Of a stretch of 18,295 nt of DNA, positions 7,822-14,949 are shown in pieces. Within the stretch, counting starts at the first letter, position 1. Each line of letters opens with the position of its first letter. This DNA is from Anaerolineae bacterium (GTDB lineage Bacteria > Chloroflexota > Anaerolineae > Aggregatilineales > Phototrophicaceae), in NCBI GenBank assembly GCA_025454715.1, contig JALONY010000004.1, positions 1 to 18,295 on the forward strand, given 5' to 3'. Under the pieces are notes generated by a model. The model ran no database searches. It worked only from the letters and a program-made list of their open reading frames with translations, and had not been told where the DNA came from. Made by a program: the position numbers and the translations under genes.

Positions 7822-8754
7822 TTAGCGTGCGATGGGTCGGTCGGTATTGCGGTTTTGGAGGATGAGGGACAGACCGACGATCAGTGTCGAGAACAGCAGC
7901 ATCAGGGTCGAGAGGGCGTTGACCTCGGGGGTCACGCTCGTCTTGATGAGGCCGTGGACAAACATGGGGAGGGTGGTGGTGCCTACACCTGCGTTGAAGA
8001 ACGTCACGACCAGATCGTCCATCGAGAGGGTGAGGGCGAGCAACGCCCCTGAAATGACACCCGGCAGGATGAGCGGTAGGGTGATGCGCAAGAAGGTTTG
8101 GAAGCGGTTGGCGCCGAGGTCACGGGCGGCTTCTTCGAGGCGCGGGTTCATGTTGGCGAGGCGTGCGGCCACCACGATGGCGACGTAGGAGATGTTGAAG
8201 ACGACGTGGCCGATGATGATGGAGCCGAAGCCCGGGGTGGCGCGGACGCCGGTCTGGGACTCGATGAAACTGAAGACCAGCCCAAAGAAGATGGCGAGGG
8301 AGACGCCTTGGGTAATCTCGGGGATGACGACCGGCAGGTAAAGCAGGGAGTCAATCAGCTTTTTGCCCGGGAGCGGGGCGCGGGCGAGGCTGAGGGCGAC
8401 CATGGTGCCGATGACGGTGGCGATGAGGGTGGAGACGAGCGCGACCAGCAGGGTGTTGCCGAGGGCATTGAGCATCAAGCTGGTGGCGAAGCGGGCTTCA
8501 CCGCCCATGGTGCCTGCGAAGATGTTTTCGTACCAGCGCAGGGTGAAGCCACCCCATGAGCTGACGCTACGGGAGTCGTTGAACGAAAACAGGACGAGCA
8601 GCAGGATGGGCGCCCACAAGAAGAAGTAGGCGAACAGGGGCGTAGCGGTCAGGGCGACCTTGCCCACGGAGCGGAGGACGAGCCCCCCGCGAATGGCTTG
8701 CTGCGGCTCGACGGTACCACCGATGGTGGTACGGCTGATGACTTGATTACCCAT
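7822..8754 (-). CDS. potC: Spermidine/putrescine ABC importer permease
   Basis: One of two channel-forming permeases of the importer. The 310-residue protein has a cytoplasmic tail of about 35 residues, then hydrophobic helices at about 37-58, 98-122, 136-163, 176-198, 225-250 and 280-302. The EAA loop that contacts PotA is EEAARDLGANRFQTFLRITL, followed by PLILPG. N-terminal WAPILLLVLFSFNDSR and the EITQGVSLAIFFG segment are typical of PotC. It begins three bases after the potB stop (TAG-GAC-ATG), with GGGAGGG inside the end of potB as the probable ribosome-binding site, so the two permeases are translationally coupled. The N-terminal tail before the first helix is somewhat long for the family; an internal start is possible but has no better support. 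Confidence 0.93.
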   Translation of the reverse strand: MGNQVISRTTIGGTVEPQQAIRGGLVLRSVGKVALTATPLFAYFFLWAPILLLVLFSFNDSRSVSSWGGFTLRWYENIFAGTMGGEARFATSLMLNALGNTLLVALVSTLIATVIGTMVALSLARAPLPGKKLIDSLLYLPVVIPEITQGVSLAIFFGLVFSFIESQTGVRATPGFGSIIIGHVVFNISYVAIVVAARLANMNPRLEEAARDLGANRFQTFLRITLPLILPGVISGALLALTLSMDDLVVTFFNAGVGTTTLPMFVHGLIKTSVTPEVNALSTLMLLFSTLIVGLSLILQNRNTDRPIAR

Positions 8755-8757
8755 GTC

Positions 8758-9615
8758 CTACTTTTCCCTCCCGAAGCGCGCATAGATGAACAGCGCGGCC
8801 ATCACAACCAGCATCATCACGACCGACAAGGCAGCGCCCAGCGGCAAGTTGCCGCTACGGCTGTATTGTGCGTGGATGAGATTACCAATCATCAACCCTT
8901 GTGTGCCGCCCAGCAGGTCGGACGTGACGAACGTGCCGATGGCTGGGATGAACACCAACATGCAACCTGCGACCACGCCCGGAAGGGTGATGGGCAGCAT
9001 GACTCGCCAAAACGCCGTCCAGTCGTTGGCACCGAGGTCTTGCGCGGCCTCGATGAACCGGAAATCGAAACGACTGAGCGATGCGTAGATGGGTAGCACC
9101 ATGAACGGCAAGAAGCCGTAGACGAGGCCGAGCATGACCGCGAACTCCGTATTGAGGAGCTCGAGTGGCTCGGTGATGATGCCTGCGCCCATGAGCGAGG
9201 AATTGATGAGCCCTTCACGGCCTAGCAGGACGCGCCATGCGTAGGTGCGAACGAGGAAGTTCGTCCAGAAGGGGAGGATGACGAGAAAGAGGGCAAACTG
9301 CTTGCCAAAGCTGGAGCGGCGGCGGACAATGAAGTACGCCAAGGGGTAGCCAGCGATGAGGCAGATGATGGTGGTGACGAACGCGACATTGATGGAGCGC
9401 TGCATGACGACCCAGAAGGTGTCGAAAACGCGCTCGTACTGTGCGAACGTGAATGGGAGGGCGACTTGGCCACCTTGACTGCGCGTGAGGAAGCTGAACA
9501 CGAGCACAATCAGGAGCGGTAGTAGAAAGAACAACCCCAGCCACAACAGAGCCGGCAAGGCTAGGAGGATGCCGCTGGTTCTGGATGATTCTGGCGAAGT
9601 CACTCGGGCGGCCAC
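8758..9615 (-). CDS. potB: Spermidine/putrescine ABC importer permease
   Basis: Partner permease of PotC and first gene of the operon. It has 285 residues and starts with GTG at 9615; GAGGAG (9624-9629 on the opposite strand) lies eight bases upstream and decides this start. Helices lie at about 16-41, 72-95, 108-128, 156-180, 208-232 and 255-279. The EAA loop is EAAQDLGANDWTAFWRVMLP. N-terminal FFLLPLLIVLVFSFLTR and the LPFWTNFLVRTYAW segment are characteristic of PotB. The gene's base composition is less skewed than its operon partners' (the + strand here is not G-rich), possibly from membrane-protein codon needs. The substrate is inferred from family and operon only. Confidence 0.93.
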   Translation of the reverse strand: MAARVTSPESSRTSGILLALPALLWLGLFFLLPLLIVLVFSFLTRSQGGQVALPFTFAQYERVFDTFWVVMQRSINVAFVTTIICLIAGYPLAYFIVRRRSSFGKQFALFLVILPFWTNFLVRTYAWRVLLGREGLINSSLMGAGIITEPLELLNTEFAVMLGLVYGFLPFMVLPIYASLSRFDFRFIEAAQDLGANDWTAFWRVMLPITLPGVVAGCMLVFIPAIGTFVTSDLLGGTQGLMIGNLIHAQYSRSGNLPLGAALSVVMMLVVMAALFIYARFGREK

Positions 9616-9701
9616 GTGCCGAGCTCCTCATCGAAAAGTCTGTTGGTGAACAGCATAAAACCGACTCCCTGACAGGTTTACAGGTGTTTGTGAGAACCAA
9701 T

Positions 9702-9729
9702 ATAGTATCGCGATTTCGCTACGATGCAA
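9702..9729 (-). promoter_or_regulatory. Candidate promoter of the pot operon
   Basis: On the - strand, TTGCAT (9724-9729) and TACTAT (9702-9707) are spaced by 16 bases, about 90 bases upstream of the potB GTG. Both boxes are partial matches to the sigma-70 consensus. Between them and the gene lie repeated CCTGT/CAGG words (9669-9684) that could be an operator. It is read by eye only. Confidence 0.4.
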
Positions 9730-9798
9730 GTTAAGATTCTTTAAATGTTCCCCGTATGTTGGGGGATGATGGGGCAAGCGTTGGTTGAGGGGGATGAG

Positions 9799-11889
9799 AT
9801 GGGTTGGTCTGAGGGGCAAACGCGCCTGATTGAGCATGGCAGGGGCGGGTTGTGGGTACGTGGCGTGGCGGGGGCGGGCAAGACGACCGCGGCGGTCGAA
9901 CGGGTCAGGCGGTTGCTTGGGCGTGGGGTGGCGGGGCATACGGTGATGATTTGCACGCCACAGCGTTTGTTGTCGCGGCCTTACCGCGGGTTCGTGGGCG
10001 GTGCCGAGCGGGTGATGGGGAGTGACCCTCAGTTCATGACGTTCGGGCGTCTGACGCAGTATGGGGTGGGGTTGTATTGGCCGTGGGTGGCCGAGGCGGC
10101 TGGGTTGCCGACAGGCGTTCAGCCGACCTTTTTGGACGCGGAGAGCGCGCAGTGGTTGATGGGGTTGGTGGTTGCGCCACAGATGGCGCAGGCGGGCATT
10201 TTTCAGACGGTGAAGCTGCCGCGTGCGCGCATTTATGGGCAGGTGCTGGACAACATGAACAAGGCGGCGTTGGTTGGGTTCGATGTGCACACGATTGGCG
10301 AGCGGTTGAGCCGTGCGTGGTCGGGCGAGGTCAGCCAACTGCGAATGTATGAGGATGTGCAGACGGCGGCGGACTTGTTTCGGGCGTATTGCCTAGAGAC
10401 GGGTGCATTGGATTATTCATTGACGGTGGAGCTGTTTTTGCGGCATGTGTGGCCGTTACCTGCGGCGCGGGCGCATTTCGAGGCGATGGCGCGGCACATG
10501 ATTTATGACAACTGCGAAGAAGACGCGCCCGCCGCGCACCATGTGTTCGCCGAGCTGGTGGGGACGTGTGAGAGCGCGGTCGTGATGTTGGACGACGAGG
10601 CGAATTATCGTCGGTTTTTGGGGGCGGATGAGCAGTCGGCGGCGGGGGTGTTGGCCGAGGCTTGTGATGAATCGTTGGTGTTGGAGCCGTATGGCGATGT
10701 CGAGGCGCGGCGGGCATTGGTCGGGCATTTCGCCGTGAGTTTTGGGTTCGAGCGGGGGGAGTTGCCGGAGGCTGACCCATTCGTGGGGGTGGAGCGCCTC
10801 TCGGCGCGGTTGTTCCCCGATATGCTGGATCGGGTGGCGGAGCGGGTGGCGGCATGGGTAAAGGACGATGGCGTGCCGGTCAACGAGATTGCGTTGGTGT
10901 CGCCATACGTCTCTGATGGGTTGTTGTTCGCGATGCGGTATCGGTTGGAGCGAATGGGTATCGAGACGCGCTCGTTGCGCCCGTCGCGGATGTTGCGGCA
11001 AGAGCCGGTGGTGCGTTGTCTGGTGACGCTGGCGTATTTGGCGCATCCGGCATGGGGTATCGTGCCGACGGTGGAAGACATCGGGCATGTGTTGGTGACG
11101 GTCATCGAGGGGTTGGATCCGGTGCGGGCGGCGTTATTGGCGTCCGTCAGCCGGAAACGGTTTAGCCCGTTCGAGACATTGGTTGCCGCGATGCAGGAAC
11201 GGGTGACCTTGGCTTTGGGCGAGCGGTACGAGCGCTTGCGCCGGTGGGTGGAGGCTTACCAGCAGGGCGAGCCGATTGCACTAGACCACTTTTTTAGCCG
11301 CGTGTATGCCGAGGTGTTGTCGCGGCGCGGGTTTCGGATGCATGGGGATTTCGAGATGGCGCAGGCGGTCGCGGCATTGGTGGACTCGGCTGCTTCGTAT
11401 CGCTTGATGATGGCGGCTTTGCCGATGGAGGTGGACAGCGCGGTCTTGTATTTGGAGGGGCTGAGCAGCGGGTTGTTGGGGCAGCGTAGCCTAAGCGAAC
11501 CGGATGTCTTGGAAGGGGCGGGCGTCTTGATTGCACCGGCCTATACCTTCTTGATGGCCAATCAGTTCGTGACACATCAGGTGTGGTTGGATGCGGGGAG
11601 TGGCGGCTGGACGGAACGGCTGGCGCAACCGTTGGCACACCCATATGTGTTGAGCGCGCAGTGGGAAGATGGGCGGGTGTGGACGGGCATCGATGAGGGA
11701 TTGAGCGCGGCACAAGGGGCGTATCGGCTGATTGCCGGGTTGTTGCGGCGATGCCGAGGGACGGTGGTGTTGGCGTCGAGCGAGTATGGGGAACAGGGGA
11801 TGCCCCAACAAGGGGTGTTGCTGAACGCCTTTGGGCGAATTGTGCGGCGGGTGGCGAAGCGTGAAGGGCGGAAGACCGATGGGGTTTGA
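9799..11889 (+). CDS. Degenerate UvrD/RecB-fold protein (AddB-like pseudo-helicase)
   Basis: The 696-residue protein has the order of elements of an SF1A helicase but looks hydrolysis-dead. Kept: Q-motif region EGQTRLIEH, Walker A GVAGAGKTT (22-30), a motif Ic-like segment FMTFGRLTQ, the ALDYSLTVELF region, and a 2A domain start (NEIALVSPYVSDGLL, then IETRSLRPSRM). Changed: the Walker B position reads YDNCEED (236-242), Asn instead of catalytic Glu; motif III reads DDEANYRRFLGAD with Ala for the usual Gln; motif V (K-G-L-E) and motif VI (T-R-A) are absent. The same pattern (ATP site kept, motor lost) is known for AddB. ATG 9799 is chosen for GAGGGGG just before it; ATG 9745 would add 18 residues without a binding site. 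It is first of three overlapping genes, and a scaffold or DNA-end-recognition role beside the next two products is inferred. Confidence 0.78.
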   Translation: MGWSEGQTRLIEHGRGGLWVRGVAGAGKTTAAVERVRRLLGRGVAGHTVMICTPQRLLSRPYRGFVGGAERVMGSDPQFMTFGRLTQYGVGLYWPWVAEAAGLPTGVQPTFLDAESAQWLMGLVVAPQMAQAGIFQTVKLPRARIYGQVLDNMNKAALVGFDVHTIGERLSRAWSGEVSQLRMYEDVQTAADLFRAYCLETGALDYSLTVELFLRHVWPLPAARAHFEAMARHMIYDNCEEDAPAAHHVFAELVGTCESAVVMLDDEANYRRFLGADEQSAAGVLAEACDESLVLEPYGDVEARRALVGHFAVSFGFERGELPEADPFVGVERLSARLFPDMLDRVAERVAAWVKDDGVPVNEIALVSPYVSDGLLFAMRYRLERMGIETRSLRPSRMLRQEPVVRCLVTLAYLAHPAWGIVPTVEDIGHVLVTVIEGLDPVRAALLASVSRKRFSPFETLVAAMQERVTLALGERYERLRRWVEAYQQGEPIALDHFFSRVYAEVLSRRGFRMHGDFEMAQAVAALVDSAASYRLMMAALPMEVDSAVLYLEGLSSGLLGQRSLSEPDVLEGAGVLIAPAYTFLMANQFVTHQVWLDAGSGGWTERLAQPLAHPYVLSAQWEDGRVWTGIDEGLSAAQGAYRLIAGLLRRCRGTVVLASSEYGEQGMPQQGVLLNAFGRIVRRVAKREGRKTDGV

Positions 11890-14119
11890 ACCGAGGGCGG
11901 AACAGCGCGAGATTTTGGCGTATCGCGGGGGGCGCATGGCGATTGCGGCGGTGCCCGGGAGCGGAAAGACGCGCACGTTGTCGTATTTGGCGGCGCGTCT
12001 GGTGGCCGAGGCCGACTTGCGGGAAGAGCAAGAGGTGCTGGTGGTGACGATGAGCAACTCGGCGGCGGACAACTTCTCGCAACAAATCGAGGGGTTTTTG
12101 CGCGAGACGTTCGATTTGCCGACGGGGTTCGGTTATCGGGTGAGGACGCTGCACGCGCTGGCGCATGACATCGTGCGGATGCGGCCAGAGTTGTTGGGCT
12201 TGAGCGAGCGGTTCGAGATTATCGACGAGGCCGAGAGCGAGCGATTGCTGACCGATGTCGTTCAGGGCTGGGTGAAGGCGTCGCCCGGGTGGTATTACGA
12301 GCTGGATGAGAACCCCGACACGGCGCGTTCGCGTAGTCATGACTGGTTGGACTTGCTGATGCGGTCGGCCAATGCGTTCATCAAGAAAGCTAAGGATGAG
12401 CGATGGAGTGTGGGTGGGGTATCGGCGGGCTTGAAGGCGACGCAAGAACCGCTGATATTGGCGCGGGCGTGCCTCGATATTTATGAGCGGTATCAGGGGT
12501 TGTTGGATTATCGTGGCGCGGTCGATTTTGCGGACTTAATCGCTGGGGCATTGGTGGTTTTGGGGCGTGATGCGGCTCTATTGGCATTGTTGCAAGACCG
12601 CTGGGCATATGTGCTGGAAGACGAGGCGCAAGACAGCACATTGGCACAAGAGGCCTTGTTGCGCGTATTGACGGAGCGACACGGCAACTGGGTGCGCGTG
12701 GGCGACCCGAACCAAGCGATTTACGAGACGTTTACGACGGCCAGCCCAGAGCACCTGCGGCGGTTTATGGGGGAGGCTGGCGTGGTGGTGCGGGCGTTGC
12801 CACGGTCTGGGCGCTCGGCGGGGGGGATTATCGCGGCGGCCAATACGTTGTCCCGTTGGGCGCGTGAACACCCCAATGACGCGGTGCGTGCGGTGGTTCC
12901 ATTGGCGCCGCCCGAGATTTTGCCGACCCTGCCGGACGACCCGCAACCCAACCCCCCTGATCAGGGGCGGGCATTGACGATTGCGGTGGGGCTTCAGACC
13001 TCGGACGAGGAGCGCAAGCGGGTGGCGGAGCACATCCGCAAGAGCATCGATGCCGGTCATCAGATGACGATGGCGGTGCTGGTGCCGCGCAACAAATCGG
13101 GGGCAGAGATGGCTAAAGCGTTGGAGGCGGTGGGCGTGCCGTTTTCGGAGCTGTTGCGGACGCCGAGCAGCACGCGCAAGGCGGCACATGCGTTGTATGC
13201 GGTGGTCGATGTGTTGGCGCATCCGGTGGATATGGGGCGGTTGGAGCGAGCCTATGCCGCGTGGTTGACGATGCGGACGGGGACGGACGAACTCGATGTG
13301 CCGGGCGCGAGTGAGCTGGTGTTTCGGCTGTTGAAGCGGAATGTGGTGGGGGTCGAGGATGTGTTGTTTGGCGATGAGGCGCCGATTGCCGAGGTGTTGG
13401 AGCGGCTGAGCGGGGAAGATATGGCTCTGGCGCAGGGTTTTTGGGTGTTTCGCGAGATGATGCAGCGCTGGTTGCGGGCGGCGGTATTGCCGATTGACCA
13501 GATTGTGCTGATTATCGGGCAGGAGCTGTTCTCGCAACCGGTAGACCTCGCCATCACGCACGCCTTGGGTTTGACGATGCGGCGGGCTGCGGAGCGTGAA
13601 CCGACATGGCAATTGGCGCAATTCGCTGGGGAACTGAAGCAGATTGCAGAGAACCGCGGGGTGATTTATGGCTTTGGCGATGCGGATGAGGGCGAGGGTG
13701 CGGCACCCGAGGCTACGGTGACGATTTCGACGATGCACCGGTCTAAAGGGTTGGAATGGGATCGGGTGTATTTGACCTCGGTCAACTCGTATGATTTTCC
13801 GTCGGGGGAGCCGCAGGACACGTATTTGGGTGAGCGGGATTTCGTCAAAGGCAAGCTGGACGTGGTTCAGGAGGCCGTGGCACAGCTTGAGGCGGTGATG
13901 ATGCCTGAGCAAGTGGCTTATGAGGCTGGGGCGGCGACGCAGCGCGCCAGAACGTACTATATCGCCGAGCGGTTGCGGTTGTTGTACGTGGGGATGACGC
14001 GGGCGCGGCGCGAGTTGTTCATGACCGCAAATCAAGGGCAAGGGCAGGCGCGCCCAGCCAAACCGCTATTGATGTTGGACGCATGGCTGAGGGGGACATA
14101 TGACGACGCCGCGCAGTAA
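11879..14119 (+). CDS. UvrD/PcrA-like SF1 DNA helicase, AddA-like, no nuclease domain
   Basis: ATP-driven 3'-5' DNA translocase by family. The 746 residues contain every SF1A motif: Walker A AVPGSGKT (24-31), Ia VVTMSNSAADNF, Ic RTLHALAHDIV, Walker B DEAQD (248-252), III VGDPNQAIYETF (274-285), IV with SGRSAGGIIAAAN, V TMHRSKGLEW (618-627) and VI YVGMTRAR (703-710). It ends about 30 residues after motif VI, so it lacks the RecB-type nuclease domain that AddA and AdnB carry; that activity is encoded by the next gene. ATG 11879 gives an 11-base overlap with the preceding gene; an upstream in-frame start at 11831 is less likely because the canonical N-terminus begins at FEPRAEQREIL. Probably the motor of a DNA-end resection complex. 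A stand-alone repair helicase is the alternative. Confidence 0.88.
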   Translation: MGFEPRAEQREILAYRGGRMAIAAVPGSGKTRTLSYLAARLVAEADLREEQEVLVVTMSNSAADNFSQQIEGFLRETFDLPTGFGYRVRTLHALAHDIVRMRPELLGLSERFEIIDEAESERLLTDVVQGWVKASPGWYYELDENPDTARSRSHDWLDLLMRSANAFIKKAKDERWSVGGVSAGLKATQEPLILARACLDIYERYQGLLDYRGAVDFADLIAGALVVLGRDAALLALLQDRWAYVLEDEAQDSTLAQEALLRVLTERHGNWVRVGDPNQAIYETFTTASPEHLRRFMGEAGVVVRALPRSGRSAGGIIAAANTLSRWAREHPNDAVRAVVPLAPPEILPTLPDDPQPNPPDQGRALTIAVGLQTSDEERKRVAEHIRKSIDAGHQMTMAVLVPRNKSGAEMAKALEAVGVPFSELLRTPSSTRKAAHALYAVVDVLAHPVDMGRLERAYAAWLTMRTGTDELDVPGASELVFRLLKRNVVGVEDVLFGDEAPIAEVLERLSGEDMALAQGFWVFREMMQRWLRAAVLPIDQIVLIIGQELFSQPVDLAITHALGLTMRRAAEREPTWQLAQFAGELKQIAENRGVIYGFGDADEGEGAAPEATVTISTMHRSKGLEWDRVYLTSVNSYDFPSGEPQDTYLGERDFVKGKLDVVQEAVAQLEAVMMPEQVAYEAGAATQRARTYYIAERLRLLYVGMTRARRELFMTANQGQGQARPAKPLLMLDAWLRGTYDDAAQ

Positions 14120-14903
14120 GAGGTTTACGCAGACCAACCTCGAAGATTATCTGGCGTGTGCCTATCGGTATTGGCTGGCGCATGTGCAAGAAGTGCGTTG
14201 CCCTGCGCCCGAGGTGGAGCCGCTGACGGATTGGGAAGTACAGACGCGGCGGGGGAGCCGCTTTCACCGGATGGCTGAGCAGGTGGTGGCGGGGGTGCGT
14301 GCCGATTTGCTCGACCCGAAAGACGACGCCATCTTGGCGGAGTGGTGGGCGCGCTTCAAGCGTGATGCGATGCGTGGTTTGCCGACGACGCGGTATGCGG
14401 AGGTGAGCTTATCGGTGCCGTTCGGCGGGTTGCGTTTGGCGGCCAAGCTGGATTTGTTGGCGGTCGAGGCGGGCAAGCGCTTAGTCATCGTGGATTATAA
14501 GACCAACAAGAAGGCCTCGCCGAAGTCGTTGCGCGGGCGGTTGCAGACCCAGATTTACCGCTATGTGGTGGCAAGGGCGGGTAGCGCATTTACGGGCGGG
14601 GTCGAGGTGAAGCCCGAACATGTCGAGATGCGGTATTGGTTCGCGGCGGATGAGAGGCCGTCGGTGCGCTTGGTGTATTCACAGGCGGAATTTGAAGCGG
14701 ATGAAGCAGAGCTGACCGCATTGGTTGAGCGGTTGAGGGCACAGACGACATTTCCCAAGACGGATGATGTGTCGCGCTGTGGGTTTTGCACGTATCGGTC
14801 GGTCTGTGACCGTGGGCAGGCTGGCTGGGTGGAGGAACATGACGCCGAACCGGTGGTTGGGTGGGGCGGTGAGCGTGAGGGACTGTTCGGGGATGTAGAG
14901 TAA
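14100..14903 (+). CDS. PD-(D/E)XK exonuclease with AddB/Cas4-type Fe-S cysteines
   Basis: RecB-family single-strand or end-processing nuclease of 267 residues. Active-site elements in order: RRGSRFHRMAE (H56), an acidic residue at about E101, D118 in AKLDLL, D132 and K134 in IVDYKTNK, and the QxxxY motif Q149/Y153. Four cysteines, C20 in the first helix and C227-x2-C230-x5-C236 near the end, have the spacing of the 4Fe-4S clusters in AddB and Cas4 nucleases, where the cluster pins the N- and C-terminal ends of the domain together. ATG 14100 has GAGGGGG four bases upstream and overlaps the helicase gene by 20 bases, so the three genes form one coupled operon. No cas1, cas2 or repeat array is present, which argues against a CRISPR role. 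It is probably the detached nuclease module of an AddAB-like complex. Confidence 0.87.
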   Translation: MTTPRSKRFTQTNLEDYLACAYRYWLAHVQEVRCPAPEVEPLTDWEVQTRRGSRFHRMAEQVVAGVRADLLDPKDDAILAEWWARFKRDAMRGLPTTRYAEVSLSVPFGGLRLAAKLDLLAVEAGKRLVIVDYKTNKKASPKSLRGRLQTQIYRYVVARAGSAFTGGVEVKPEHVEMRYWFAADERPSVRLVYSQAEFEADEAELTALVERLRAQTTFPKTDDVSRCGFCTYRSVCDRGQAGWVEEHDAEPVVGWGGEREGLFGDVE

Positions 14904-14909
14904 GTAAGG

Positions 14910-14937
14910 GCGGGGGGAGCCAAAATGCTCCCCCCGC
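14910..14937. terminator. Strong GC hairpin between convergent genes
   Basis: Perfect 11-bp stem GCGGGGGGAGC (14910-14920) with GCTCCCCCCGC (14927-14937) and a 6-base loop, 6 bases after the nuclease stop and 12 before the end of the convergent gene. Neither strand has a T-run after the stem, so termination efficiency is uncertain; it may also protect the mRNA 3' ends. Confidence 0.6.
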
Positions 14938-14949
14938 GGCATGATGGGG

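Noticed and set aside
6808..8052. Long + strand open frame (414 codons) opposite potD and potC
   Set aside because: Gly/Asp/Val-rich shadow with no recognisable motif; both opposite genes are well supported.
9745..9798. Upstream ATG as the start of the pseudo-helicase gene
   Set aside because: It has no ribosome-binding site and adds 18 residues with no family resemblance; ATG 9799 has GAGGGGG and begins right before the conserved Q-motif region.
12578..14041. Long - strand open frame (487 codons) opposite the helicase gene
   Set aside because: Low-complexity His/Arg/Pro-rich shadow; every helicase motif lies on the + strand.
9799..14903. Anti-phage defence system such as Gabija, or a CRISPR-associated module because of the Cas4-like nuclease
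   Set aside because: There is no OLD-family TOPRIM nuclease, no cas1/cas2, no repeat array and no mobile-element or defence-island neighbours; a repair role fits the content better, although it is not proven.
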